Source: a bacterium
GTDB taxonomy: Bacteria > Myxococcota_A > Polyangia > Nannocystales > Nannocystaceae
Assembly (NCBI GenBank): GCA_024742475.1
Contig: JANSYI010000007.1
Coordinates: forward strand, 186,001 to 250,000
Direction of reading: 5' to 3'
DNA length: 64,000 nucleotides
In this document: positions 43,615-53,091 of the stretch, in pieces
Numbering within the stretch: position 1 is the first letter of the stretch
Layout of the letters: the number at the start of each line of letters is the position of its first letter
Made by a program: the position numbers and the translations under genes
Notes under the pieces: model-generated
Told to the model about the DNA's origin: nothing
Seen by the model: only the letters and a program-made list of their open reading frames with translations
The model's database searches: none

Positions 43615-43645
43615 GTTCAGCATTCTAGAATCTAGAATGCTGAAC
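43615..43645. promoter_or_regulatory. perfect 31-bp palindrome (probable operator)
   Basis: GTTCAGCATTCTAGA, a central A, then the exact reverse complement TCTAGAATGCTGAAC. It is AT-richer than its surroundings and contains TCTAGAA twice as a direct repeat. It sits directly upstream of the HTH gene start, covering where a ribosome binding site or -10 would be, so binding there would shut off the gene. Confidence 0.6.
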
Positions 43646-43732
43646 GCAACCCCCGAGGACGTGTCACACTGCGCTGTTTGCGCACGGCGCAACGAAAACA
43701 CGGCGAGTGCCACCTCCGGGTCAGCCCCGCCC

Positions 43733-44662
43733 CTACCCTGCCTTGCCCGAGTCGTCGCACAGGTACGTCTCGCCCTGCGGCACGGGAACGTCGCGCTGCG
43801 GCACCCCGACCACCCACGACTCGCCGCCGACGGTGATCGTGCCCTCGCAGTCGAGGGTGAACGGGCCGTTGCATCCCACGGGAAAGTACAGCTCGCTGCG
43901 CGCCCCGTCGGCCTCGAAGACGACGGTCGTCGTCCCGCCGTCCCTCTGTCGCCCCACGACCTCGACCGGGTACTCCCGCACCGCGTCGGGAGGTCCGTAG
44001 AAGAGCGAGGCTCCGAACGCGTCGTAGCCTCGGCCGTCCATCGTCACCAGCACGCGATACCCACGCTCGTCGAGGGTCAGGTACTCGACGGTGTCTCGCG
44101 GGGTCAGCGGCTCGAGCGGATACGAGCTCGCCGCGCACTCGGGCAGGACGCCCGCGGGTGTGCCCTGCTCGAATCTCTCGGCGTCCGTGGTCCCCGCTGG
44201 CGGCTCGTCGAACATGACCACCTCGGTCGAGGTCGGATCGATGTGCTCGAGCGGGTCCGTGCCCCATCGCACCATCGCCTGGCGAGCGTCGTCGACCCAA
44301 ACGGTCGCGTACAGGGGTGCGTCGGCGCTCTCCCTGTGCATTCCACCGAGGGCTCCATCTCGCTGCACCAACGTCTCGTCGTCCAGCACGAAGACCCGCG
44401 TCTCCAGATATCGGTCGTCGACGAAGATCCCGCCGAACCGGTCGAGCACCAGCAGCTGCCCATCGTCCGCCTCCGCGACGATCACGGGCGGCTGCAGGTG
44501 GATCTGCCGCTGGTCCGGCTCGAGCGGATCGCAGGGCGTGGGCTCGGCGTAGACCACCTGCGGCGCGGGCTCGTCCTCGAACTCGATGTGGCAGGACTGG
44601 GCCGCCCCAGGTGCGGTGCGGCAGCCGACGAGCACCATCGCGGGCAGCAGCAGCGCGCGCAT
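43733..44662 (-). CDS. lipoprotein of unknown function
   Basis: 309 residues from the ATG giving MRALLLPAMVLVGCRTAP; LVGC is the lipobox. The mature protein is acidic, rich in Asp, Val and aromatic residues, with Cys pairs (AQSCHIEFE, PTPCDPL, PVGCNGPFTLDCEGTI) suggesting disulfides and a mainly beta fold. No family recognised. It diverges from the next lipoprotein gene with 43 bp between the starts. Confidence 0.6.
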   Translation of the reverse strand: MRALLLPAMVLVGCRTAPGAAQSCHIEFEDEPAPQVVYAEPTPCDPLEPDQRQIHLQPPVIVAEADDGQLLVLDRFGGIFVDDRYLETRVFVLDDETLVQRDGALGGMHRESADAPLYATVWVDDARQAMVRWGTDPLEHIDPTSTEVVMFDEPPAGTTDAERFEQGTPAGVLPECAASSYPLEPLTPRDTVEYLTLDERGYRVLVTMDGRGYDAFGASLFYGPPDAVREYPVEVVGRQRDGGTTTVVFEADGARSELYFPVGCNGPFTLDCEGTITVGGESWVVGVPQRDVPVPQGETYLCDDSGKAG

Positions 44663-44705
44663 GGCCCCACGGTACCACCGCCGCCAAGACGTGTAGAGTC
44701 CGCCC

Positions 44706-45200
44706 ATGCGCCGCCTTCTGCTCGCGTCGTCCCTGCTGCTCGCGTGCGACTCGAAGACCGAGTCGCTGCCCGATGCGCCCACCGGCCCCGACCCCGTCGG
44801 GTTGCCCACAGCCGCCGATGTCTGCGCGGCTTACAAAGCGGTGGACCTGCCGCAAAACGTCTTCGTGCTCTCGGCCAACCTGGTCGAAGCCGGCATCAAG
44901 CACACCGCCGACAAGGGCGCGGCGGTGGTCGAGGTGACCGAGCTGCGCTCCGAGTCCGAGCCGCCCGAAGGCGAGCGACAGATGCATCGCGGGTTCGTGC
45001 AGACCCGGCGGCTCACGCTCGAGCCCGCGGACACCGGCTGGGCCGTGCGCAACGAGGAGGAGACCTCCCGCGACAGGATCTTCTACGTGCGGCGGCCGCT
45101 CGGCGAAGACCCCCGCACGTTCTTCGGCGAGCAGATCGTGCAGCGCTACGGCCCCAAGGGCGGCATCGACTGCATGGCCTCAGCACCGGGCGATCGCTAG
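44706..45200 (+). CDS. small lipoprotein of unknown function
   Basis: 164 residues. The signal peptide MRRLLLASSLLLACDSK gives a lipidated Cys. The mature region of about 150 residues has no motif I recognise; it includes a helical stretch (AADVCAAYKAVDL) and a Cys near the C-terminus. It converges with the beta-barrel gene, overlapping by 4 bp. Confidence 0.6.
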   Translation: MRRLLLASSLLLACDSKTESLPDAPTGPDPVGLPTAADVCAAYKAVDLPQNVFVLSANLVEAGIKHTADKGAAVVEVTELRSESEPPEGERQMHRGFVQTRRLTLEPADTGWAVRNEEETSRDRIFYVRRPLGEDPRTFFGEQIVQRYGPKGGIDCMASAPGDR

Positions 45201-45781
45201 AAGTAGTAGCGAATCTTGAACGAGAAGTCGCCGTGGGCGAGGTCGGGGTAGATGATGTACGGCGACCACGACCCCTCGAACATCGTGTCGATCGGCGCCT
45301 TCTTCCAGTGCACGCCCAGGCCCAGCACCGGCGCCCGGATGAACATCGCCACCCCGCCGTCGGAGCACCGACCGTTGTAGTGCCGGCTTCCGCGATAGCG
45401 ACGATCGCCGTCGTCATCGTAGTAGTAGCGGTAGTAGCAGCGGTCGCTCCAGAACATCATGCCGATGCCCAGCCCCAGGTACGGCATGAACTCCGCGACG
45501 GGACCGCTGGCGAACACGCCTGGGTGCCACAGGTAGTCGAAGCCGAGCCGTCCGTCACCGTGGTGCAGGGGAGCCCAGCCCAAGTCGCCCTGCAGCGCAT
45601 GGTTGGGCGCCAAGAACCCTTTGATCGACAGGCCCATCGGGTCGCCGAGGCTCAGACCGATGCCGAAGTTGCCGCCCTTGCCGCTGCTGATCTTGCGGCC
45701 GGGGCTCGGTGCCGCCTCCGCTGCGGTGGAGACGAGCCAGACGCCGAAGAACGCCGCGAGGACCATCGTGATTCGTTTCAT
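45197..45781 (-). CDS. outer-membrane beta-barrel-like protein
   Basis: 194 residues from the ATG giving MKRITMVLAAFFGVW, with a signal peptide ending near STAAEA. Alternating Gly/aromatic strands (GNFGIGLSLGDPMGLSIKGFL, FMPYLGLGIGMMF, APVLGLGVHWKK) and a C-terminus ending in aromatic Phe (DFSFKIRYYF) are typical of outer-membrane barrels, similar to DUF3996-like proteins. An inserted Tyr/Asp/Arg-rich loop (CYYRYYYDDDGDRRYRG) is unusual. Its start overlaps the upstream gene stop (ATGA), so the two are coupled. Confidence 0.65.
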   Translation of the reverse strand: MKRITMVLAAFFGVWLVSTAAEAAPSPGRKISSGKGGNFGIGLSLGDPMGLSIKGFLAPNHALQGDLGWAPLHHGDGRLGFDYLWHPGVFASGPVAEFMPYLGLGIGMMFWSDRCYYRYYYDDDGDRRYRGSRHYNGRCSDGGVAMFIRAPVLGLGVHWKKAPIDTMFEGSWSPYIIYPDLAHGDFSFKIRYYF

Positions 45782-46212
45782 GCGCACACCTTCCGGTTGT
45801 TGGGGCCGCCGCCGGTCGAGCGGCACGAGAACGACGTGCTCGCGTTGTCGCGACAGTAGTCGTCTCCCTCATCATCGCCGAGGTCTTCGTCCTCGCAGCT
45901 CAGAAAACACATCATCATGCCCGTCGATTCGAACGGCGCGCACACTTGTCGTCGTCCGTCGCACTCCCCCTGCGCCGTGCAGCAGTCTTCATCGGTGACG
46001 CAGGTGTGCGTGCAATACCCCCCAGGTACGCGATCGAGGCACAGCACGTCGCCTTGGATCTCCTCGGGGTCGGCGTCGGGATAACACTGCTCGGGCGTAT
46101 CGCAGGCCGCTCCTGCCGAGGACGCACCATCGTCCGCGTCTGCGCAGGCCGCAGCCCCCCAGTAGCCGACCAGCAGTGCAATGCCCACGGTCCCCACACG
46201 AGCCTTTCGCAT
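45778..46212 (-). CDS. Cys-rich lipoprotein
   Basis: 144 residues from the ATG giving MRKARVGTVGIALL; an in-frame GTG lies 6 bp upstream. Lipobox AAACADA. The mature part has about 14 Cys in a Dickkopf/EGF-like spacing (CDTPEQCYP, GGYCTHTCVTDEDCCTAQGECDG), a pattern common in myxobacterial surface lipoproteins and likely disulfide-rich. It is translationally coupled to the barrel protein gene, so the two may act together at the surface. Confidence 0.6.
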   Translation of the reverse strand: MRKARVGTVGIALLVGYWGAAACADADDGASSAGAACDTPEQCYPDADPEEIQGDVLCLDRVPGGYCTHTCVTDEDCCTAQGECDGRRQVCAPFESTGMMMCFLSCEDEDLGDDEGDDYCRDNASTSFSCRSTGGGPNNRKVCA

Positions 46213-46320
46213 CACCACGATTGGACCACCCCCGCCCCGCCGATTCCAAACGTTTCAGCGGTTTTTTCCGCGAGGCAGATGACATCAACGAGCCCGCGTC
46301 CTTGCCGTACAGTCGTGCTC

Positions 46321-47418
46321 GTGCGTCGCATCTTCGCAACCGCAACCCTGTGCGCATCGCTTCTCGGCTGCAGCAACGGCCTCTCGGTGACTCGAATCAA
46401 CTCGGCCGAGGCCAAGCCGAACAACGTGTGGGTGTTCTTCACCGTCGAGCGCGGTGAGGAGCCCGTAGCCGGCCTCACTGCGGACGACTTCGCCATCTAC
46501 GAGGACGACACCCTCGTCTCGCCCTTCGAAAGCCAGCAGGTCATTCAAAACCCCGAGGTCGCAGCCGTCATGTACACGCACCTGCTGCTCGACATGAGCG
46601 GCAGCATCACCGAGTCGGGCGAGTCCGACGCGGTCGTCGACGCCGCCCACAAGTTCTCCGAGCGCGTCGGCGCCACCCAGAAGGTCGGCGTGTCCGCCTT
46701 CGACGGCAGCGAGGACATCACCCCCGTCGTGCGCTTCACCGAGGCCAAGGGCAGCGTCGACGGGGGCCTCGACGGCCTGCGCACCTTCGAACCCAAGGAT
46801 CCCTCGACCAACCTGCACGGCGCGGTCATCCAGGGCCTCGAGACGCTCCGCAAGGCGCTCGACAAGGACAAGCGTCCGCTCAAGTTCGGTACGCTGGTCG
46901 TCTTCACCGACGGCACCGATCGCGCGCACCGCATCACCGCCGAGGAGATGCAGGAGGCGCTGGCCTCCGAGGACTACGCCGACTTCGAGATCTACGTCAT
47001 CGGCGTCGGCGCCGAGATCGAGGAGGGCGCGCTCTCGGACATCGGCCGCGACGGCACCGAGCTGGCCACCGACGAGGCCAAGGTCGAGGAGGCCTTCACC
47101 CGCGTCGCCGACCGCATCGACGCCCACGCCAAGCGCTTCTACCTGCTGTCGTACTGCACGCCCAGCCGCAGCGGCACGCACACCGTGCGCATCGAGGCGC
47201 GGGCGTCGGACGAGAACGGCAAGCACACGCGCAAGGGCTCGCTCGAGTACCCGTTCGAGGCCGACGCCTTTGGGCCCCCGCCCAAGTGCGACCCCAACCG
47301 CAAGCCCGACTTCCCGCTCGACAAGGACCTCGACCCCGCGCCTGAGTCCGACGGTGGCGGCGGCAAGGCCAAAGCCAGCGGGTCGTTCCGCCGCTCGCCG
47401 TCGAAACCCGGCAGCTGA
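46321..47418 (+). CDS. VWA-domain lipoprotein
   Basis: 365 residues from a GTG (a second GTG is 6 bp upstream). Signal VRRIFATATLCASLLGC gives lipidated Cys17. A beta domain around EEPVAGLTADDFAIYEDD precedes a von Willebrand A domain with a complete MIDAS (LLLDMSGSI, later a Thr in the DPSTNLHGA region, and VVFTDGTD). Such domains bind metal and mediate protein contacts. The C-terminal tail is Pro/Gly/Ser-rich. The partner is unknown. Confidence 0.75.
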   Translation: MRRIFATATLCASLLGCSNGLSVTRINSAEAKPNNVWVFFTVERGEEPVAGLTADDFAIYEDDTLVSPFESQQVIQNPEVAAVMYTHLLLDMSGSITESGESDAVVDAAHKFSERVGATQKVGVSAFDGSEDITPVVRFTEAKGSVDGGLDGLRTFEPKDPSTNLHGAVIQGLETLRKALDKDKRPLKFGTLVVFTDGTDRAHRITAEEMQEALASEDYADFEIYVIGVGAEIEEGALSDIGRDGTELATDEAKVEEAFTRVADRIDAHAKRFYLLSYCTPSRSGTHTVRIEARASDENGKHTRKGSLEYPFEADAFGPPPKCDPNRKPDFPLDKDLDPAPESDGGGGKAKASGSFRRSPSKPGS

Positions 47419-47428
47419 TCTGCGCAGC

Positions 47429-48982
47429 TCAGGCCCGCTCGAGGTCCAGCACCCAGCGACCGTCGGCGTCGCGGTGCACCACCCGGACACCGACGGCGTC
47501 GCCGAGCCGCGCGAGCGGGCGCTGTCCTCGTGAGACCACGGCCCCGTGTGCGTCGGCCTGCAGCGGCTGCGCGAGCCTGTCGCAGTAGATCTTCACGTCG
47601 AGCGGCGGCGCATCGAGGCGCACGTACACCCTGCCCCTGCGCATGCCCATCACCGTGCCCGGGTGGACGCTGCGCGCCCGCGGGGGCTCGGCCAGATCCC
47701 GCTCGAAGAGGTCGTCGATCACCCTCTGATCCGCAGCGCGAGACACCGCGCTCTGCAGCATCTTGGCCCGGTTGGCCGCCTCGATCACCTGCTGACGAAG
47801 CGCCTCGTCGGCCTCGCGGGGTCGAGAGTGCCCGTGCAGCGCCTCGAACATCTCTTTGTGCAGGTACACACCGACCACCTCGCGCATCGGGGCGGAGAAG
47901 CGCCCGTACACGTCTGCGCCCACGCCGTGGTGCCGGCCCGGCGCGTCCGCAAAGGCGCTGCGCACGTTGACCATGATCGTCTGCCGTCGGATCGCGTCGA
48001 CCAGCCGCGGGTGCTCCGACGTGTCGGGCAGCCGCCGGACGTAGTCGGCCAGCGACACGCGGTCTCGATGCCAACGCCACGGCGCGTCCTGAACGTCGTG
48101 GGCGCGGACGACCGCGTCGATGCGCGCCTGGAGCGACGCGAGCGCGTCCTCGCTCGGGGGCGGGTGCACCTTGTAGATCGGCTGGGCGTGCTGCTTGCCG
48201 AGCGCCTGAAGCACCTCCGCACCCTGGGCGTTGCACAGAAGTGAAAGCTGGGCGTTGTCCGCCTCGACCCCGTTGCGCACCACCTCCACCGCGGTCAGGG
48301 CCGCGTCTTCGCCTTGGCGCAGCTTCACCCGGACCTCCTTGCGGTGGTAGGGCACCACGCCGCGCGCGTCGGCCAGGCGTGCTCGCACGGCGCCCACGGC
48401 CTTCATCGCCCGCAGGCTCGCCGCGATCGCGGGGTCGGTGACAGGGCCGGTCTCCCCCCGCTGCGCACGCTCGACGTCGGCAAATGTCAGCTGGTGGCGG
48501 CTGCGCATGCGCGCGCGGACGATCTTCGTATGCGTGCAGACACCCTGCGCGTCGAGGGTCATGTCGAACACCATCGCCCGCCGCGGGACGCCCTCCCCCA
48601 GCGAGACCAAGTCTTCGCTCAGCGCGCGGGGCAGCATCGGAACCGCGCGGCCCGGCAGGTAGTAGCTGGCGCCGCGGCGCAACGCCTCGTCGAACAGCGG
48701 CGTACCCACGGGCGCAAAGTACGACGCGTCGGCGATCGCGTACTGCACCCCGAAGCCCCCGTCGCGGCGTTCGCAGTACAGCGCCTGGTCGAGATCTCGC
48801 GTCCCGGGCCCGTCCACCGTGACGAACGGGACCTCACTGCGGTCCTCGAGGTCCGGCGCGTCGATGCCCGGGTCCTCGAGCCAATCGGCGACCTGCGCGT
48901 GCACGGCCTCTGGGTACGCCTCACCGATCCCCTCCTCGGCCAGCAGCGAGAGCAGGCGGTCGGTGGGCGCGGGGCGAGACAT
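47429..48982 (-). CDS. RNase II/R-family exoribonuclease (RNB domain)
   Basis: 517 residues from the ATG giving MSRPAPTDRLLSLLAEEG. The RNB catalytic region contains DLEDRSEVPFVTVDGPGTRDLDQALYCERR, with the cluster of Asp residues that bind Mg2+. The middle part includes FSAPMREVVGVYLH, and an S1-like segment near the C-terminus reads VMGMRRGRVYVRLD. The usual N-terminal cold-shock domains of RNase R are missing, so this is a compact RNB protein. It degrades RNA 3' to 5' by family analogy. Convergent with the VWA gene, 10 bp apart. Confidence 0.85.
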   Translation of the reverse strand: MSRPAPTDRLLSLLAEEGIGEAYPEAVHAQVADWLEDPGIDAPDLEDRSEVPFVTVDGPGTRDLDQALYCERRDGGFGVQYAIADASYFAPVGTPLFDEALRRGASYYLPGRAVPMLPRALSEDLVSLGEGVPRRAMVFDMTLDAQGVCTHTKIVRARMRSRHQLTFADVERAQRGETGPVTDPAIAASLRAMKAVGAVRARLADARGVVPYHRKEVRVKLRQGEDAALTAVEVVRNGVEADNAQLSLLCNAQGAEVLQALGKQHAQPIYKVHPPPSEDALASLQARIDAVVRAHDVQDAPWRWHRDRVSLADYVRRLPDTSEHPRLVDAIRRQTIMVNVRSAFADAPGRHHGVGADVYGRFSAPMREVVGVYLHKEMFEALHGHSRPREADEALRQQVIEAANRAKMLQSAVSRAADQRVIDDLFERDLAEPPRARSVHPGTVMGMRRGRVYVRLDAPPLDVKIYCDRLAQPLQADAHGAVVSRGQRPLARLGDAVGVRVVHRDADGRWVLDLERA

Positions 48983-49038
48983 CACAGCCGAGCGTGCCGG
49001 CCCTGGCCACGGCGATCAAGCGTGCCATCATCGCGCCG

Positions 49039-49824
49039 ATGGCTCGCACCGCCACCACCCGCAAGAAGGACCCCGGAGCCCCGCCCGTTCACGCCGGCCC
49101 GATCTCCGAGCCGCTGCGCGAGCGGGTCAAGAAGATCCACGCGCGGCTGCGCAAGGCCCAGCCCGCTCCCAAGGTCGAGCTCGACCACGAAAGCGCCTGG
49201 CAGCTGCTCGTCGCCACGATCTTGGCCGCACGATCCAACGACCGCACGATCAACTCGATCACCCCGGCCCTGTTCGAGCGCTGGCCGACCCCGGCCGACC
49301 TCGCCGCCGCACCTCAAGAAGAGGTCGAGGTGGTCGTCAAGAAGAGCGGCTTCTTTCGCAACAAGGCCAAGGCCATCCGCAAGACGGCGCAGGCCGTGGT
49401 GGACGACTTCGGCGGCAAAGTCCCCGAGACGATGGCCGAGCTGATCACGCTGCCAGGCGTCGCACGCAAGACCTCCAACGTGGTGCTCGCCTCGGTGTTC
49501 CGCAAGAGCGTCGGCATCGTGGTCGACCTTCACGTCACGCGGCTGGTCGAGCGCCTCGGCATCACGAGCGAGAAGGACGCCACCAAGATCGAGGCGCTCT
49601 TGTGCGCCCTGTTCCCCAAGCGCGCATGGGCGGACGTCGGACATCGCCTCGTCCTGCATGGGCGCCACGTCTGTACGGCCCGCAAGCCCAAGTGCGACCG
49701 CTGCCCGATCAACGAGCTGTGCCCCACGGCCCTCGCCGAGCCTGCGGGCACCTGGGGCGAGCGCGCGGCCTGGGAGCAGATCGTGACCGAGTCGCGAGGC
49801 GAGGTCGACCCTACGAAGGATTGA
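49039..49824 (+). CDS. nth: endonuclease III
   Basis: 261 residues from the ATG giving MARTATTRKK. The helix-hairpin-helix LPGVARKTSNVV carries catalytic Lys144, followed by catalytic Asp163 in VVDLHVTRL. The C-terminal iron-sulfur site is C-x6-C-x2-C-x5-C (CTARKPKCDRCPINELC). The enzyme removes oxidised pyrimidines and cuts the abasic site in base excision repair. It has a basic N-terminal extension compared with E. coli Nth. Its last 14 bp overlap the convergent DUF2723 gene. Confidence 0.92.
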   Translation: MARTATTRKKDPGAPPVHAGPISEPLRERVKKIHARLRKAQPAPKVELDHESAWQLLVATILAARSNDRTINSITPALFERWPTPADLAAAPQEEVEVVVKKSGFFRNKAKAIRKTAQAVVDDFGGKVPETMAELITLPGVARKTSNVVLASVFRKSVGIVVDLHVTRLVERLGITSEKDATKIEALLCALFPKRAWADVGHRLVLHGRHVCTARKPKCDRCPINELCPTALAEPAGTWGERAAWEQIVTESRGEVDPTKD

Positions 49825-51259
49825 CCCGGAAGAGCGGCGCCTCGTGTTCCAGCCGAAACGCCCAGCCGAAGCGCGGCGCGGGCACGAACGCGTACACGGG
49901 GCGTCCGGCCTGCAGGGCCCCTTGAATCATCTCGACCGAGGCCATGCCCCAAAACTCGACGTCCGCACAGCCCTCGCCGGCCTCGTGCATGTAGAGCACG
50001 ACGCTATACAGGCGCCACTCATCGGGGCGGCTGGTCATCGCGAGCACCGACCCCGGCGAGAGCGCTGCGCACGCCTGCTCGCCGTACACCCTGGCCGCCC
50101 GATCCTCGGAGCGATCGAGCGCGGGGTAGACGTCGGCGGCCGCCGCGACGCGCATCATCCCCAGCACCGCCGCCGCGCCCCAGCCCAGCGCGGGCCGCAG
50201 GCGGGCAGCCGCCTCGACGCCCCAGCCGGCGAAGACCGCCAACGACACCACGCACGGCAGCAAGAACACGTCGAGGTCGGGCACGTCGTAGCGAAAGAAG
50301 AACGCGACGTTTCCCACGGCACCCGCCGCAAACGCGAGCGCCAACACGCGCGCCCGCTTCAGCGCCCAGGCCATGCCCGCGGCCGCGACGAGCAGGCCGC
50401 CCCACCCCAGGTTGCGACGCAGGATGCCGCTGATCCACGTCATCCGGCCGAGCACGGGCATCGGCTTGAAGTAGCGGCGAAACACCCCGCCCTGCACGTC
50501 GGCGATGAATCGCGCCCAGATCCGGCCGAACGAGTCCTCGTAGGGGCCCAGCGGCGTGACGGCGTCGAACGGACCGAATGGGACGAGGAGCAGCACCGCC
50601 GCGCCGAGCAGCGTCGCGACCGCGCAGCCGACTCCCCAGCGCACCACCGTCGCGCGCGGGGAGCCGCGCAGCGCCGGCCAGGCCCCGGCCGCGACGAGCA
50701 CCACGAACCCCAGGCCCCAGGTCGCCACCGACATGTGCACACCCAGGCCCGCGCCTGCCAACCCCGCCGCAGCCCAGGCCAGCCGAGCATCGCCGCGCCG
50801 CCGCGCTCCCAGGCAGAGCAGGATCGCGCCGAGCAGGATCGCGAGACCCGGGGTGTAGACCTCCGCGACGTTCGCGTTGCCCCACACCGAGGGGGCGACG
50901 CCGACGAGCAGCGGCGGCACGGCGGCGGCGGGCGCCGACAGCGAGAGTTCGACGGCGACGCGGTGCACCAGCACGACGGTGACGACGCCGAACGCGGCCG
51001 ACATCACGTTCATGCCCAAGGCCGCCTCGCCGGGGAGCCAGGTGAAGGCGTGGCCGAGGATCGCGTACAGGGGGTAGCCCGGAGGATGCGGCACGACGCG
51101 TAGCGAGGCCGCGCTCGCGGAGAACTCCGCCGAGTCGTACCAGGACACCGTCGGGCACAACGTCATGCCGTACAGCAGCGCGGCCGCGAGCGCGAACAGG
51201 CCCGTCAAGGCCCACGTGCGGGCGGTTTCGTCGTCGGCCGAGGGTGCTGACGCGGACAT
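49811..51259 (-). CDS. DUF2723 (TMEM260-like) membrane protein
   Basis: 482 residues with about ten membrane helices. The N-terminal loop has the family motif PTVSWYDSAEFSASAASLRV followed by PHPPGYPLY, the Asp/Glu site that in polytopic GT-C-type glycosyltransferases faces the periplasm. DUF2723 relatives in eukaryotes (TMEM260) are O-mannosyltransferases, so transfer of a lipid-linked sugar to protein is a reasonable inference. It diverges from a Ser/Thr kinase gene 73 bp away. Confidence 0.8.
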   Translation of the reverse strand: MSASAPSADDETARTWALTGLFALAAALLYGMTLCPTVSWYDSAEFSASAASLRVVPHPPGYPLYAILGHAFTWLPGEAALGMNVMSAAFGVVTVVLVHRVAVELSLSAPAAAVPPLLVGVAPSVWGNANVAEVYTPGLAILLGAILLCLGARRRGDARLAWAAAGLAGAGLGVHMSVATWGLGFVVLVAAGAWPALRGSPRATVVRWGVGCAVATLLGAAVLLLVPFGPFDAVTPLGPYEDSFGRIWARFIADVQGGVFRRYFKPMPVLGRMTWISGILRRNLGWGGLLVAAAGMAWALKRARVLALAFAAGAVGNVAFFFRYDVPDLDVFLLPCVVSLAVFAGWGVEAAARLRPALGWGAAAVLGMMRVAAAADVYPALDRSEDRAARVYGEQACAALSPGSVLAMTSRPDEWRLYSVVLYMHEAGEGCADVEFWGMASVEMIQGALQAGRPVYAFVPAPRFGWAFRLEHEAPLFRVNPS

Positions 51260-51332
51260 CGAAGCGAGCGGAGGCTACCAGGGCCCAACGCGCGTTGCTG
51301 CGATCTCCACGACCGCGCTACGCTGGGGCGGC

Positions 51333-53033
51333 GTGAGTCCCCTGGCCCACCCGCTCTCCGGCCGTCTGCGCGTGCCGGGGTCCGACGCGCGCTACGAGAT
51401 CCTGGGCAAGCTCGCGACCGGGGGCATGGCGGAGCTGTTCCTCGCCAGGGCGCCGCAACCCTCGGGCGCACCGGGTCCGGTCGTGGTGCTCAAGCGGATC
51501 CTCCCGCACCTGGCCGAGGACGAGGACTTCGTGCGGATGTTTCGCGACGAGGCGCACCTCGCCTTCGCCCTGCAGCACCCCAACATCGTGCGGACGCTCG
51601 ACATCGGGCCCGCCGATGAGCACTTCTTCACCATGGAGTACGTGCACGGGGACGACCTGCGCGCGATCTTCGACGCGGCCGAGGCCTCCGGGCAGAACGT
51701 GCCCCTGCCCCACGTGCTCTCGATCGCGCTGGGCCTGACCGCGGCCCTGCACTACACGCACGAGCACACCGATGACGCGGGCCGTCCGCTGCACATCGTG
51801 CACCGCGACGTCTCACCCACCAACGTGCTCGTGGGATTCGACGGCGTGGTCAAGCTCGTCGACTTCGGCGTGGCCAAAGCCGAGGCGGGCACCCACGTCA
51901 CGCGGGCGGGCACGCTCAAGGGCAAGCTGGCGTACATGTCGCCCGAGCAGTGCCGGGCTGACGTCGTCGACCGACGCAGCGACGTGTTCTCGGTCGGTAT
52001 CCTGCTGTACGAGATGACGACGTTGCGGCGGCTGTTCGCGGGCGAGACCGACATCGCGGTGCTGCACAACGTGATGAAGGGCGTGCGCACGCCCCCCTCG
52101 ACGCTGCGCCGAGGCTATCCCCCCGATCTCGAGCGCATCGTGCTGGCCGCGCTGCAGAGTGATCCCAACAGACGCTATCCCACCGCGGGCGCGCTGCACG
52201 ACGACCTCGAGCGCTTCGCGGCGACGCTGGGGGTGCGTACGGACCCCCAGGCGCTCGCGCGGTACCTGCGTGGCCTCTTCGGCGAGCGCCCATTGCCCTG
52301 GGAGGACCCGAGCCGCACCGAGTTCATCCGCACGGGCCCGCCGTCGACGCCGGCGCCCCCGGTGGGATCGGTGGCCCCCGCCGAAGACCCGCAGCCGACG
52401 CTGCGCTTCGGGTCGGGGCCGGCTCAGCCCCAAGGGACGCTCGTGGGGCACCCCGGATCCGCATCGAGTCGGGCCGGTGCCGACAAGACCGCCGTCGCGT
52501 CATCCTCGGCGACCGTGGCCGGCCCGGTGCCACCGTTCACCGCGCAGAGTCAGACGATCATGGTCTCGCCCGCGCCCCGCCCGGCGCGGCCGCTTTGGCC
52601 GTTCATCACCCTGTTCGCGGGTCTGGCGGTCGGCGTCGCCATGTACGTCTACTGGCCTGCGGACCCGCCGAAGTCCGCCCCCACGGTCTGGGCCGGCGCG
52701 GCGCAGCAGGACGTGCCGCCGCCTGCAGATCCGATCCCGCCACAGCCCGATGTGCCGGCCGTCGACGCGCCCATCGAGGTCCCCGCCGAGTTCACCAAGC
52801 CGCCCGAGTTTGCCCAGCCGGCCCCGCAGGACGCCCCCTTGTTTTCGCTGCGTCGCGTCGAGGGCGAGGGGCGAGACCGAGTGGCGGTCCTGACGCTGCG
52901 CGACGGCACGACCGAGCGCGTGAAGCTCGGCGAGACCGTGCAGGGGCACCGCGTCGTGGCGGTCAACGAAGCCAGCGTGCTGCTCGAAGCCTCGGTGCAG
53001 GGCCGCACGCAAACCACCCGGCTGGAGCTGTGA
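51333..53033 (+). CDS. Ser/Thr protein kinase, membrane-anchored
   Basis: 566 residues from a GTG; the frame is open further left but only the part from here is protein-like. Kinase domain at about 20-290: YEILGKLATGGMAELFLA, Lys54 in VVLKRIL, HRDVSPTN with Asp159, DFGVAKAEAG (177-179), then YMSPEQC. A Pro/Ser linker leads to one membrane helix at about 420-441, and a 120-residue periplasmic tail is Pro-rich with a small beta domain (TLRDGTTERVKLGETVQGHRV) that may sense or bind something. Typical myxobacterial Hanks-type kinase; targets unknown. Confidence 0.9.
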   Translation: MSPLAHPLSGRLRVPGSDARYEILGKLATGGMAELFLARAPQPSGAPGPVVVLKRILPHLAEDEDFVRMFRDEAHLAFALQHPNIVRTLDIGPADEHFFTMEYVHGDDLRAIFDAAEASGQNVPLPHVLSIALGLTAALHYTHEHTDDAGRPLHIVHRDVSPTNVLVGFDGVVKLVDFGVAKAEAGTHVTRAGTLKGKLAYMSPEQCRADVVDRRSDVFSVGILLYEMTTLRRLFAGETDIAVLHNVMKGVRTPPSTLRRGYPPDLERIVLAALQSDPNRRYPTAGALHDDLERFAATLGVRTDPQALARYLRGLFGERPLPWEDPSRTEFIRTGPPSTPAPPVGSVAPAEDPQPTLRFGSGPAQPQGTLVGHPGSASSRAGADKTAVASSSATVAGPVPPFTAQSQTIMVSPAPRPARPLWPFITLFAGLAVGVAMYVYWPADPPKSAPTVWAGAAQQDVPPPADPIPPQPDVPAVDAPIEVPAEFTKPPEFAQPAPQDAPLFSLRRVEGEGRDRVAVLTLRDGTTERVKLGETVQGHRVVAVNEASVLLEASVQGRTQTTRLEL

Positions 53034-53091
53034 GCGAGCGCCGCGCCACCCTGGGAAGACCCCGGCGCGCCCGCGCGTCGATGGGGGCCCG

